Source of the DNA: Chloroflexota bacterium
GTDB taxonomy: Bacteria; Chloroflexota; Anaerolineae; UBA2200
NCBI GenBank assembly: GCA_030607875.1
Contig: JAUWJD010000024.1
Coordinates: forward strand, 1-51,397
Length of the DNA stretch: 51,397 nucleotides
Reading direction: 5' to 3'
The translations under genes were made by a program, and so were the position numbers. Of this stretch, positions 34,752 to 44,300 are shown in pieces (within the stretch, counting starts at the first letter, position 1; each line of letters opens with the position of its first letter). Under the pieces are notes generated by a model. The model searched no databases. It was not told the DNA's origin and saw nothing but the letters and a program-made list of their open reading frames with translations.

Positions 34752-34853
34752 GAGTACACGAATCTCACGAAAGCACACGAATTTCACGAAAAATCATAGG
34801 TGGTTTTCGTGTAATTCGGCTTTCGGCTTTCCGTCGTGTATTTCGTGTACTCC
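34752..34853. repeat. 102-bp CACGAA palindrome inserted at the 3' end of prmC
   Basis: The ends GGAGTACACGAA (34752-34763) and TTCGTGTACTCC (34842-34853) are perfect inverted copies. In between, CACGAA-type hexamers are iterated on the left arm and TTCGTG-type hexamers on the right, with imperfect pairing. A related CACGAA cluster is at 37841-37886. It supplies the last residues of prmC. Confidence 0.8.
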
Positions 34854-35742
34854 CCATCTGGATGCGCACAAGACGATCCAGCCCGGCATAGTCCTGGAAC
34901 AGCTCTACCTTCGCCCCCGGGCAATGCTGCGGCACGAGCCTCATAACCTGCTGACCCTGGTCAGCACCTATCTCCAGCAGCACCACTCCACCCGGCAGAA
35001 GCCAGTCCCCGGCCCGAGCCAGCAGCCGGCGGATGTGCAGCAGGCCATCGGCACCTCCGTCCAGGGCAGCCAACGGCTCATAGTCCACCACGTCTGGTGC
35101 CAGGGAAGCCAGTTCCTCCGTTGGCACGTAAGGCAAGTTGGCGACGATGACGTGCACCGGCTGAGGCAACGGCTCCAGCAAATCCCCCCGCAGCAAGACC
35201 ACGCGGTCGGAAACAGCGTGCCGCGCTGCGTTACAGGCTGCGACCTGCAGTGCCTCGGCAGAAGCGTCCGTGGCATACACCGTGCCACTGGGCCAATTCA
35301 CTGCCAGGCTGACGGCCACGATGCCGCTGCCAGTGCCGACGTCCGCCAGGAGCAGCGTTTCCGCGCTGGCGCCCAGAAACGCGGCAGCCTCCAGGGCCCG
35401 CTCCACCAGCAATTCGGTCTCTGGGCGGGGAATGAGCACCCGCCGATCGACGAGGAAACTCAGCCCGTAGAATTCCCGCTGCCCGACGATGTAGGGCACG
35501 GGTTCACGGCGCCGCCGGCGTTCCACCGCTGCCAGAAAGGCCTCACGCTGCTCGTCCGTGACCTCAAACTCCGGTATGGCGTACAGCCTGGCTCGATTCC
35601 AGCCCAGAACGTGCGCCAACAGCACTTCGGCGTCGAGACGTGGAGAGGGAACAGCGGCGGTAGATAGGACAAAGTTGGCCCAAAGGAGAGCTTCCCGCAC
35701 TGCTGCGAAATGAGGTGGCACATGGGTGCCCAGACGGTTCAT
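34765..35742 (-). CDS. prmC: Release factor glutamine methyltransferase PrmC (HemK)
   Basis: A 325-residue N5-glutamine methyltransferase acting on the GGQ motif of RF1 and RF2. The N-terminal helical domain has YIVGQREFYGLSFLVDRRVL and the RPETELLV region. The SAM domain has LADVGTGSGIVAVSLA and the catalytic NLPYVP, a variant of the usual NPPY. The last 28 residues, after LVRIQ, are encoded by a palindromic repeat and are not part of the family. It begins seven bases after the prfA stop codon, so enzyme and substrate are encoded together. Confidence 0.93.
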   Translation of the reverse strand: MNRLGTHVPPHFAAVREALLWANFVLSTAAVPSPRLDAEVLLAHVLGWNRARLYAIPEFEVTDEQREAFLAAVERRRRREPVPYIVGQREFYGLSFLVDRRVLIPRPETELLVERALEAAAFLGASAETLLLADVGTGSGIVAVSLAVNWPSGTVYATDASAEALQVAACNAARHAVSDRVVLLRGDLLEPLPQPVHVIVANLPYVPTEELASLAPDVVDYEPLAALDGGADGLLHIRRLLARAGDWLLPGGVVLLEIGADQGQQVMRLVPQHCPGAKVELFQDYAGLDRLVRIQMGSTRNTRRKAESRITRKPPMIFREIRVLS

Positions 35743-35749
35743 GGGCCGC

Positions 35750-36838
35750 CTAGCCGACGCCAGCAGCGCGCAGCTTCTCCGCCTGTTCTGCTGTGATCAA
35801 CCGCTCGATGAACTCGTCCAGGCCACCGGCCAACACTCCTTCCAGGCTGTGGCTGGAGAAGCGCAGGCGATGATCGGTGACCCGGTTCTGGGGGAAATTG
35901 TAGGTGCGCACCTTTTCGCTGCGTTCGCCTGTGCCCACCTGAGAGCGGCGTGTGGTCTCCACTTGCTGCGCAATCCTGCGCTGCTCAATGTCGTACAGGC
36001 GCGCCCGCCGGATGGACATGGCCCGCAGCTTGTTCTGTAACTGCGAGCGTTCGTCCTGGCAGGCCACCACCAGCCCGCTCGGCAGGTGTGTGATGCGCAC
36101 CGCTGAATCGGGGGTGTTTACGCTCTGGCCACCATGACCCCTGGCGCGGAAGACATCGATGCGCAAGTCTGCGGGTTTGATTTCTACCTCCACCTCATCC
36201 GCCTCAGGCAGAACGGCCACCGTAGCGGTGGAGGTGTGGATGCGCCCGCTGGACTCGGTGACCGGGACGCGCTGCACGCGATGGACGCCGCTCTCGTGTT
36301 TGAGCCGTGAGTAGGCCCCCCGGCCCTGCACCTCGAAGATGACCTGCTTGAACCCGCCGATGCCCGTCACGTTCGAGCTCAGCAGCTCGGTCTTCCAGCG
36401 CTGTGCTTCGGCATAGCGGGCGTACATGCGGTACAGGTCTGCGGCGAACAGTGCCGCCTCCTCGCCTCCCGTACCGGCCCGGATCTCCACAATCACGTTC
36501 CGCTCGTCGTTGGGATCCTTCGGCAGGAGCAGCAAGCGCAACTTCTGCTGCAGTTCACCTTCCCGCGTTTCGAGGCCTTTGATTTCTGCGTGCACCAGAG
36601 CAGACATCTCGTCGTCCAGTTCCCCTTCGAGCATGCTGCGCGTGTCCTGCAGCTCCTGGTGGACCGCTCGGTACTCGCGGGATACCTGCACCAACTGGGC
36701 GATCTCGGCCCGCTCCTGGGCGTATTCGCGCACCCGATTGTGGTCGGTAGCCACTTCCGGATCGGCCAGCAGGCGCTCCAGTTCCTCGTAGCGCTGTTCG
36801 ACTTGTTTCAGTTTATCAATAAGGGAAATGCTGTTCAT
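35750..36838 (-). CDS. prfA: Peptide chain release factor 1
   Basis: A 362-residue RF1. The codon-recognition tripeptide is PVT in [14 protein letters not shown] (PxT, so UAA/UAG specific), and the catalytic motif is GHGGQSVNT. The N-terminal helical domain and the C-terminal [16 protein letters not shown] are full length. GGQ glutamine methylation would be by PrmC, encoded next. GAAGGT precedes the ATG. The 5' region contains a partial repeat hairpin. Confidence 0.97.
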   Translation of the reverse strand: MNSISLIDKLKQVEQRYEELERLLADPEVATDHNRVREYAQERAEIAQLVQVSREYRAVHQELQDTRSMLEGELDDEMSALVHAEIKGLETREGELQQKLRLLLLPKDPNDERNVIVEIRAGTGGEEAALFAADLYRMYARYAEAQRWKTELLSSNVTGIGGFKQVIFEVQGRGAYSRLKHESGVHRVQRVPVTESSGRIHTSTATVAVLPEADEVEVEIKPADLRIDVFRARGHGGQSVNTPDSAVRITHLPSGLVVACQDERSQLQNKLRAMSIRRARLYDIEQRRIAQQVETTRRSQVGTGERSEKVRTYNFPQNRVTDHRLRFSSHSLEGVLAGGLDEFIERLITAEQAEKLRAAGVG

Positions 36839-36851
36839 AGTACCTTCACGG

Positions 36852-36881
36852 CAAAGGCCCCTTGTGTGCGTGGGGCTTGCG
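36852..36881. repeat. Partial dispersed-repeat hairpin upstream of prfA
   Basis: GGCCCCTTGTGTGCG and GGGGCTTGC resemble the inner part of the element at 22601, 32696 and 32927, with a GCAA...TTGC outer pairing. It lies in the prfA leader. Homology is probable, not certain. Confidence 0.5.
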
Positions 36882-36960
36882 ATTTTCTGCAGTCACATCA
36901 AACGACATGGGTTCTGACAACTGCTAGAGAGCAGAGTATCCCTGCAGAGAGACCTGGCAG

Positions 36961-37398
36961 TCATGGTACGTCCTCTCTATCCAGTGCAGGTCGACCAGCG
37001 ATCCAGTCAACGAACCTGGCAGCATCCATGATCGGGATGCCTTCGTGCTCACCCAAGTGCAGCAGATGGCGATCGCCGGAGGCAATCACGTCAGCCTGAC
37101 CGACGACAGCACATTCGATAAACTTGTCATCGTCGGGATCGGCGACCACTACCTTCAGAGTGCCACTGATCTCCACCCGTTCGGCAAAGCGTCGCATGTC
37201 GTGGACGACGGCGCGAACGTGATTCTCGGAGAAGTGAAACTTGCGCCGCAACACGTCCGAAAGCTCCGCCATCATCTCCGTGCAATAGATAGCCTGAACG
37301 ATGCCAGCGCGGGCCAACAGCAAGCATTGGTAGGCCTTGCCGCGCCACAGCAACCCCGAGATCACCACATTGGTGTCGAGGACGACCCGCTGGGACAT
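36961..37398 (-). CDS. PIN-domain toxin
   Basis: A 145-residue PIN-family toxin. The acidic residues are D8 (VLDTNVVISG), E45 (EMMAELSDVL), the ADPDDDKF cluster (about 87-94) and D109 (ASGDRHLL). The 'LDTNVVISGLLW' start is typical of the PIN_3 group of toxin components. It begins two bases after the stop of the small upstream gene, a typical toxin-antitoxin layout. Confidence 0.88.
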   Translation of the reverse strand: MSQRVVLDTNVVISGLLWRGKAYQCLLLARAGIVQAIYCTEMMAELSDVLRRKFHFSENHVRAVVHDMRRFAERVEISGTLKVVVADPDDDKFIECAVVGQADVIASGDRHLLHLGEHEGIPIMDAARFVDWIAGRPALDREDVP

Positions 37399-37400
37399 CC

Positions 37401-37643
37401 TTATGCCTCGTGCACCAGGTCGTCAATCAGCCGTCCCCGCTCTTCCTCGGACAGGCTGTCCCAGTCTAGCCCTCTCTGCTCACACAGTGCCCGGATGCGC
37501 TCATTCCCGTGATCCACCAGCGCTTCGAACTGATCCAGTTCCGGGATCAGAGTCCGCAAAAGGGCACGTTTGCTCTCCGGCGAGAGCTGTCGAGCTAACT
37601 CGACCACTTGAGACTCACGTAGACGAAGCATCACCTCAGCCAT
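37401..37643 (-). CDS. Antitoxin partner of the PIN toxin
   Basis: An 80-residue acidic protein, mostly helical (VVELARQLSPESKRALLRTL, then a WDSLSEEERGRLIDDLVHEA tail). Short acidic proteins of this kind precede PIN_3-type toxins. No DNA-binding motif is obvious. GAAGGGG precedes the ATG, and a strong promoter lies about 165 bp upstream. Confidence 0.7.
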   Translation of the reverse strand: MAEVMLRLRESQVVELARQLSPESKRALLRTLIPELDQFEALVDHGNERIRALCEQRGLDWDSLSEEERGRLIDDLVHEA

Positions 37644-37809
37644 TTTCTGTTCGCCCCTTCCTCACAGGTCTTATCACATTACTGCTTATGGCCACAACTC
37701 TTCAACTTGCGATAGTCTGTCGAGAATCGATACGCTGCTCATACAACTCCAGGCCCAAAGAGAGCCCCTGGCGTGGAGGGGCTCGACGGTCTTGCGCGAT
37801 AGCAATGTT

Positions 37810-37838
37810 ATTATACAATCACCCAAGGGCGTTGGCAA
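37810..37838 (-). promoter_or_regulatory. Promoter of the antitoxin-PIN operon
   Basis: On the minus strand TTGCCA (37838-37833) and a perfect TATAAT (37815-37810) are exactly 17 bp apart. The leader is about 160 bases. Confidence 0.75.
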
Positions 37839-37840
37839 AT

Positions 37841-37886
37841 GAGAGTACACGAAAAACACGAAGACAACCGAAAGACACGAATCTCT
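37841..37886. repeat. CACGAA iterated cluster
   Basis: ACACGAA occurs at 37847, 37856 and 37875, with a related ACCGAA in between, bounded by GAGA and TCTC. It matches one arm of the palindrome at 34752-34853. Confidence 0.65.
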
Positions 37887-37920
37887 GGCATGTCCTTCTG
37901 CACAAAACGAGGACTCTTAA

Positions 37921-37951
37921 GGACTGGCAGTCCTGACAGGACTGCCAGTCC
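37921..37951. repeat. Perfect 15-bp hairpin with one-base loop
   Basis: GGACTGGCAGTCCTG and CAGGACTGCCAGTCC are perfect inverted copies around one A. Each half is itself nearly palindromic. It lies between a toxin-antitoxin promoter and the iterated hairpin units. Confidence 0.75.
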
Positions 37952-37974
37952 TGGTGTGCGCAGCTACCGTCGGT

Positions 37975-38088
37975 GTGTATAGATGTATAGTCATGTATAG
38001 TTTGCCAGGAATCTCTCCCTATAGCCCTGTGCAGCTGCAAAATCCTGGGAAACTATACACAACTATACACTGCGCACAAACTATACAC
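37975..38088. repeat. Iterated hairpin unit 1 (CTATACAC arms)
   Basis: The left arm carries GTGTATAG (37975-37982) and two ATGTATAG copies. The right arm carries AACTATACAC three times (38051, 38061, 38079), the last after an 8-nt spacer. The inner stem pairs GTATAGTTTGCCAGGA (37995-38010) with TCCTGGGAAACTATAC (38043-38058), 15 of 16 bases, around a 32-base loop containing CTCTCCCTATAG. Confidence 0.85.
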
Positions 38089-38160
38089 GCTGTTGACCCA
38101 TTACGCAATCGCTCGGTGGCCCGGCTCCACGCCGGCACTGCCACTCCCGGCCCAAAACCT

Positions 38161-38273
38161 GTGACAGGTGACAAGTTGTGACGGGTTTTGCAGGAAACTC
38201 TCCCTATAGGCCGGTACAGCTCAAAACTCCTGGGAAACCTGTCACAACCTGTCACAGGCGCCAAACCTGTCAC
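38161..38273. repeat. Iterated hairpin unit 2 (CCTGTCAC arms)
   Basis: It has the same plan as unit 1 with different arms. The right arm carries AACCTGTCAC three times (38236, 38246, 38264) with the same 8-nt spacer. The left arm carries GTGACAGG, TGACAAG and GTGACGGG. The stem pairs 38177-38195 with 38228-38246. The loop is again 32 bases and 25 of 32 match unit 1. Confidence 0.85.
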
Positions 38274-38357
38274 ACTCGGCGGCCATTCGCTGCGCACAAG
38301 CGGCAGACTGGCGTACACATTGGCGTAACGGCCGGCCACGTCTCGGGACACCTCCAG

Positions 38358-38385
38358 TTGTCATCCACTGATGAATGGCTATAAT
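38358..38385 (+). promoter_or_regulatory. Promoter of hsdMSR
   Basis: TTGTCA (38358-38363) and a perfect TATAAT (38380-38385) are 16 bp apart. The leader is about 84 bases to the hsdM ATG. Confidence 0.7.
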
Positions 38386-38475
38386 ATATGCAGCGTACAG
38401 GGAAACACTCTCGCATGGCTGCGCCAGCCAGGGTCCTCGCTGTCCTGGGCCAGTGCCAGTCGAGGAGGACTGTGT

Positions 38476-40080
38476 ATGCCCACCAACAACACCGAGATCG
38501 AGAAGCGCCTCTGGGATGCCGCAGACGAGCTGCGGGCCAATTCGCGGCTCAAGGCCTCCGAGTACTCCGTCCCCGTGCTAGGTCTGATCTTCCTTCGCTA
38601 CGCCGATGAGAAGTTCGCCCACGCAGACAAGGAGCTGAGGGCCAGCGCTGCTCGCTCCCTCCGTCTGCCCACGATTACCGAGGACGACTATCACGCCCGC
38701 GGTGTGCTCTACATCCCCAAACAGGCCCGCTTCGCCAGGCTGCTGCGGCTGCCCGAGGGTCACAACCTGGGCAAGGCCATCAGCGATGCGATGAAGGCCG
38801 TCGAGGAGCACAACCCCGACCTCAAGGACGTCTTGCCCAAGACCTACAACCGCCTGGGCAACGCCACGCTGCGCGAGCTGATGCGCATCTTCCACTCCAT
38901 CCCCATGGACATCGAGGGCGACGTCTTTGGCAAGATCTACGAGTACTTCCTGGGCAAATTTGCCATGAGCGAGGGGCGGAAGGGCGGTGAGTTCTTCACC
39001 CCCACTTCCATCGTCAAGCTCATCGTCTCGGTGATCGAACCCTTTCACGGCCGGATCCTGGATCCAGCCTGCGGCTCCGGCGGCATGTTTGTACAGAGCG
39101 CGCGCTTTGTGCAGCAGCACCAGCGCGACCCCAAAGCGGAGATCAGCGTCTACGGCCAGGAGCGCATCGCCGAGACCGTCCGCCTGTGCAAGATGAACCT
39201 GGCGGTGCACGGGCTGGCGGGCGACATCCGCCAGGGCAACACCTACTACGAGGATATCCACCGCAGCGTGGGGCGGTTTGATTTCGTGATGGCCAATCCG
39301 CCCTTCAACGTCAACAAGGTGGACAAGGAGCGCTTGAAGGGCGACCGGCGCTTGCCCTTTGGCCTGCCTACCGTGGACAACGCCAACTACCTCTGGATCC
39401 AAGTCTTTTGCAGCGCGCTGAACGACAACGGACGGGCTGGCTTCGTGATGGCCAATTCCGCTGCCGACGCGCGCGGCTCTGAGCTGGAAATCCGCAAGAA
39501 GCTGCTCCAGAGCGGCGCCGTGGACGTGATGATCGCCGTAGCCTCCAACTTCTTCTACACAGTCACCCTGCCCTGCACGCTGTGGTTCCTGGACAAGGGC
39601 AAGCCCAAGTCTCCCTCTCCCCGTGCTTTGGGGGGAGAGGGGCTAGGGGTGAGGGGCCCTGACACAGTGCTGTTCATCGACGCGCGGCGTTTCTACACCC
39701 AGATCGACCGGGCGCACCGCGAGTTCGCTCCAGAGCAGTTGGAATTCCTGGCCAACATCGTGCGCCTTTACCGGGGCCGAGAGCCAGAGACCACGCGCGG
39801 CAGCAGCGGACTGCTAAATGAGCACTTCCCCGATGGCCGGAGCTACCGCGACGTACCTGCGCTGTGCAAGGTGGCCACGATTGAGGAGATCGAGGCCCAG
39901 GGCTGGAGTCTGAACCCCGGGCGCTACGTGGGCATCGCCGAACGCGATGAAGAGGACTACGACTTCGAGGAGCGGCTACTGGCGTTGCATGAGAAACTCG
40001 AGTTGCTCAACACAGAAGCGCATCAACTGGAGGAGCGGATCACCACTCAGGTCAGGCAGTTGCTGGAGCTTGGTCGATGA
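38476..40080 (+). CDS. hsdM: Type I restriction-modification methyltransferase HsdM
   Basis: A 534-residue N6-adenine methyltransferase. The N-terminal helical domain has [18 protein letters not shown] and [17 protein letters not shown]. The SAM motif is [13 protein letters not shown] and the catalytic motif NPPF (about 274-277). It modifies the site chosen by HsdS and forms the M2S core. GAGGAGG precedes the ATG at 38476; the longer frame begins in the promoter region. A low-complexity [16 protein letters not shown] segment (about 379-395), from an inserted hairpin repeat, is not part of the family. Its stop overlaps the hsdS start. Confidence 0.95.
   Translation: MPTNNTEIEKRLWDAADELRANSRLKASEYSVPVLGLIFLRYADEKFAHADKELRASAARSLRLPTITEDDYHARGVLYIPKQARFARLLRLPEGHNLGKAISDAMKAVEEHNPDLKDVLPKTYNRLGNATLRELMRIFHSIPMDIEGDVFGKIYEYFLGKFAMSEGRKGGEFFTPTSIVKLIVSVIEPFHGRILDPACGSGGMFVQSARFVQQHQRDPKAEISVYGQERIAETVRLCKMNLAVHGLAGDIRQGNTYYEDIHRSVGRFDFVMANPPFNVNKVDKERLKGDRRLPFGLPTVDNANYLWIQVFCSALNDNGRAGFVMANSAADARGSELEIRKKLLQSGAVDVMIAVASNFFYTVTLPCTLWFLDKGKPKSPSPRALGGEGLGVRGPDTVLFIDARRFYTQIDRAHREFAPEQLEFLANIVRLYRGREPETTRGSSGLLNEHFPDGRSYRDVPALCKVATIEEIEAQGWSLNPGRYVGIAERDEEDYDFEERLLALHEKLELLNTEAHQLEERITTQVRQLLELGR
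39610..39657. repeat. Hairpin repeat inserted in frame within hsdM
   Basis: CCCTCTCCCC and GGGGAGAGGGG are inverted arms, followed by CTAGGGGTGAGGGG. This type of element (CCCTCTCCC...GGGAGAGGG...GGGTGAGGG) is widespread between genes in several phyla. Here it adds about 16 residues without breaking the frame. Confidence 0.75.
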
Positions 40081-41324
40081 CGGCGACGGTGCTAGCATCT
40101 TGGAAACCGGCCAAGCTTTCAACGCTGGTCGATGAGGTTCGAGAGCGATACGAGCCCAGTTCCTCGGAGGCCATCCCATACCTCGGCCTTGGGCACATCC
40201 AAGAAGGCAGTCTGCACCTATCCAGCGTCGGCGCGTCGTCGGATACTCAAAGCACGAAGAAGCGATTTCGAACCGGCGACATACTTTTCGGAACGTTGCG
40301 ACCCTATTTTCGCAAGGTGGTCCGTCCGCGTTTTGACGGCGTTTGCTCCACTGACATCACAGTGCTTCGTCCAAAGGACCCGCTGGACGGCTCGTTCGTT
40401 CTGTACTTCATTGCCAATCCCGCATTCATCGAATATGCCACAGCTACGTCAAGTGGCACGCGAATGCCGCGCGCGAAGTGGTCGCTGCTGGCACACGTCG
40501 ATTGGGCGATCCCGGCAGCAGTTGCCCGCCGCAAGATCGGCGCCATCCTCTCCGCTTACGACGACCTCATTAAGAACAACCGCCGCCGCATCCAGATCCT
40601 CGAGGAGATGGCGCGACTGCTCTACCGCGAGTGGTTCGTGCACTTCCGCTTCCCCGGCCACGAAGGCGTGCGTTTGGTGGCCGGAGGGCCCCTCGGCCCG
40701 ATTCCGGAGGGGTGGGAGGTTGTACCATTCGGCGACATTGCACACTTGCTACGGAACGGCATCAAGCCTGCCGAATTCGAGGCTGAGGTCTTTGAGCACT
40801 TCAGTTTCGCGGCATTTGACAACGGGGCTTTGCCGGTGCTCGAGACAGGAGAGTCGATCAGGAGTTCCAAGTACATGATTCACGAGGACTGTGTCTTGCT
40901 AGCGAAGCTCAATCCAAGAATCCCGCGAGTGTGGCTTGCATTCACCGATTCACGCCTTCGTTCTATCACTTCAACCGAGTTTCTTGTGCTGGTGCCGAAA
41001 GCCCCATTAAACAGGTACTTCCTATTCTCGGTGTGTCGATTAGATGAGTTTCTTCGCAAGTTCTCGGGACTTGCTTTGGGAACATCAACCAGTCATCAAC
41101 GGGTCAAGCCTGACGATCTCCTGAGCATGTCAGTCGCCCGCCCAAAGACGGAACTAATCTGTCAGTTCGGTGAGGTAGCCGGCCCGATGCTGAATCTGGC
41201 TGCTATGCTGCGCAGGGGAAGTGCCAAGCTGAGTGCTGCGCGGGACCTCTTGCTACCGAAACTCATCTCCGGAGAGATCGACGTAGCGGATCTGGACATT
41301 GACACGGGAGAGCTGGAAGCGTGA
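40077..41324 (+). CDS. hsdS: Type I restriction-modification specificity subunit HsdS
   Basis: A 415-residue specificity subunit with two target-recognition domains (about 1-150 and 215-375), each followed by a conserved helix. The central helix is [20 protein letters not shown], then [19 protein letters not shown]; the C-terminal one contains [17 protein letters not shown]. It overlaps hsdM (ATGA) and hsdR (GTGA), so all three are one operon. Its two halves would set a bipartite DNA site that cannot be predicted here. Confidence 0.93.
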   Translation: MTATVLASWKPAKLSTLVDEVRERYEPSSSEAIPYLGLGHIQEGSLHLSSVGASSDTQSTKKRFRTGDILFGTLRPYFRKVVRPRFDGVCSTDITVLRPKDPLDGSFVLYFIANPAFIEYATATSSGTRMPRAKWSLLAHVDWAIPAAVARRKIGAILSAYDDLIKNNRRRIQILEEMARLLYREWFVHFRFPGHEGVRLVAGGPLGPIPEGWEVVPFGDIAHLLRNGIKPAEFEAEVFEHFSFAAFDNGALPVLETGESIRSSKYMIHEDCVLLAKLNPRIPRVWLAFTDSRLRSITSTEFLVLVPKAPLNRYFLFSVCRLDEFLRKFSGLALGTSTSHQRVKPDDLLSMSVARPKTELICQFGEVAGPMLNLAAMLRRGSAKLSAARDLLLPKLISGEIDVADLDIDTGELEA

Positions 41325-44300
41325 CCTACGCCAAGCCCGATTCCGAAGAGGCCCTGGAACAGGCCACGATGGCCCTCTTCTCCCAACTGGGTTGGGAGAC
41401 GGTCAACGCCTACCACGAGGTCTACGGTGAGGAGCAGGATGCGCCTGCCGGCAGCCCGTATCTGGGCCGCGAGCACCGCGGGCAGGTAGTGCTGCTGCCG
41501 CGCCTGCGGGCGGCGCTGGCGCGGCTCAATCCGCTGCTTCCTGCTGAGGCGCTGGGGCTCGCCGCAGAGGAGCTGACCCGCGACCGCAGCACCGTGACCC
41601 TAGCGCAGGCCAACCGCGAGATCTATGCCCTGCTCAAGGACGGCGTCAAGGGCACCTTCCGCGGCCCGGAGGGCGATGAGCGCGTGGAGACGGTGCGTCT
41701 CGTCGACTGGAACAAGCCCGCCAACAATGACTTCCTGATGGTGCAGCAGTTCTGGGTCACCGGCGACGTCTACACCCGGCGTGCTGACCTGGTGGGTTTT
41801 GTCAACGGCCTGCCGCTGCTCTTCGGCGAACTGAAAGCACACCACAAGCGGCTGGAGAAAGCCTACCGCGACAATCTCAGCGACTACAAGGATACCATAC
41901 CCCATCTGTTTGCGTACAACGCCTTCATCATCCTGTCCAACGGCAGCGACGCACTTACCGGCACCCTCACCTCAGAATGGGAGCATTTCAGCACCTGGAA
42001 AAAGATCAATGACGAGGGCGAGGAGGGCGTCATCTCCCTGGACACCCTCGTCCGCGGCACCTGCGAGCCGCAGCGCTTCCTGGACATTGTGGAGAACTTT
42101 TTACTCTACCAGGAGGCCCGAGGCGGCCTGCGCAAGATCGTGGCCATGAACCACCAGTACCTGGGTGTCAATCGGGCCATCGCCGCGGTGCAGCAGATAC
42201 GCCAGAACCAGGGGCGCCTGGGCGTGTTCTGGCACACCCAGGGCAGCGGCAAGAGCTTTTCCATGATCTTTTTCTCGCTCAAGATCCTGCGCAAGCTGCA
42301 CGGACACTGGACCTTTCTCGTCGTCACCGACCGCGTAGATCTAGACGACCAGATCTACAAGAACTTTAGCAGTACCGGCGCCGTGACCGAGCCGGAGGAG
42401 CGCGCGCGGGCGCAGAGCGGCAAGCATCTCAAGAGGATGCTGCGCGAGGACCACCGCTACATCTTTACCCTGATCCACAAGTTCCACACCCGCGATGGCC
42501 AGCGCTACCCCAAGCTCTCCGATCGCTCGGACGTCATAGTCATCACCGACGAGGCTCACCGCACGCAGTACGATGTGCTGGCCATGAACATGCGCAACGC
42601 CCTGCCCAAGGCGGCTTTTATCGCCTTTACTGCTACGCCGCTCATTGTGGCTGAGGAAAAGACGCGCCAGGTCTTTGGCGACTATGTCAGCATCTACAAC
42701 TTCAAGCAGTCGGTGGAGGACAAGGCCACCGTGCCGCTGTACTACGAGAACCGCATCCCCGAGATGCAGCTCACCAACGAGCAACTGGACGAGGACATGC
42801 ACGACCTGCTGGAAGCCGCCGAGCTGGACGACGCGCAGGAGGCCAAACTGGTGCGGCAGTTCGGGCGGCAATACCACCTCATCACCCGCGACGACCGCCT
42901 GGAGAAGGTGGCCGAGGACATCGTCTATCACTTTGTCAACCGTGGCTACCTGGGCAAGGCCATGGTCGTCTCCATCGACAAGCTGACCACGCTGCGCATG
43001 TACGACAAGGTGCAAAAGTACTGGCAGCGGACTCTCCACGACTTGCGGACCAGGCTTGCCGCTGCAGACGATGGAGCGCGGGTGGAGATCAAGGACAAAA
43101 TCGCCTTCATGGAAGGCACCGACATGGCGGTGGTCATCTCCCAGGAGCAGAACGAAGTGCGCAAGTTTCGCCAGCACGGCCTGGACATTCTGCCGCACCG
43201 CAAGCGCATCCAAAACGAGACCCTGGACGAGTTCTTCAAGGACCCCGAGCATTCCTTACGACTGGTGTTTGTCTGCGCCATGTGGCGCACCGGCTTTGAC
43301 GCGCCAGCCTGCTCGACCATCTACCTGGACCGGCCGATGCGCAACCACACCTTGATGCAGACCATCGCCCGCGCCAACCGCGTCTTGGGGGACAAGGTCA
43401 ACGGGCTGATTGTGGACTATGTCGGCGTCTTCCGCGACTTGCAGAAGGCCCTGGCCATCTATGGAACCGGGCCGGGCGGCGAATTGAGGCCGGGGGAGCT
43501 GGCCATCGAGCGCAAGGAGGCGCTGATCGAGCGGCTGCGTGAGGCCATCTCCGAAACGACCGCCTTTTGCACCGAGCGCGGCGTGGACGTGGAAGCGCTG
43601 CTGCACAGCGAGGGCTTTCAGCGCATCGCCTGGATGGACGACTCGGTCGAGCAGATCATTGTCAATGATGAGCTAAGGACGCGTTACCTGGACCTGTCCA
43701 CCCACGTCGATCGCCTCTTCAAGGCCATCCTGCCGGATACGTGCGCGAGCGAGTTCGCCCCGCAGCGCAAGCTGTTCACGGTTCTGGCGGCCAAGATCCG
43801 CGGCCTGAGCCAAGAAGTGGACATCTCTGGCGTGATGGGCCAGGTTGAGCATTTGCTGGACCGGTCGGTTGCGACCGTGCCCTACGTCATCGAGGCATCC
43901 GAGCGCTACGATCTGAGCAAGATCGACTTTGAGGCGCTCAAGGAGATGTTCAAGCAGGGCCGCAAGCGCACAGAGTTCGAAAAGCTGCGCGGCAAGGTCC
44001 ATGCCAGGCTGGAGGGCATGGTGCGGCTGAACCGCAGCCGCATCAACTACCTGGAAGAGTTCCAGCGGCTGATCGACGAATACAACGCCGGCGCTCGGAA
44101 CCTACAGATCCTTTTCGACCAGCTTGTCGATTTGGCCCAGCGACTTGACAAAGAGGAGCAGCGCCACATCGCCGAGAACCTCAACGAGGAGGAGCTGGCG
44201 GTGTTCGACATGCTCGTGCGGTCCGATCTGAAGCTGACAGAGAAGGACAGGGCGCAGGTCAAGCGGGTGGCCCGCGAGCTTCTGCAGACGCTGAAGCAGG

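Noticed and set aside
37840-38280. CRISPR array from the iterated 10-mers upstream of hsdM
   Set aside because: The repeats are only 10 bases, are arranged symmetrically around a loop, differ between units and have no unique spacers of regular length. No cas gene is near.
42341-43252. 303-codon minus-strand frame inside hsdR
   Set aside because: It mirrors the coding frame of a conserved helicase region and has no ribosome binding site or recognisable domain.
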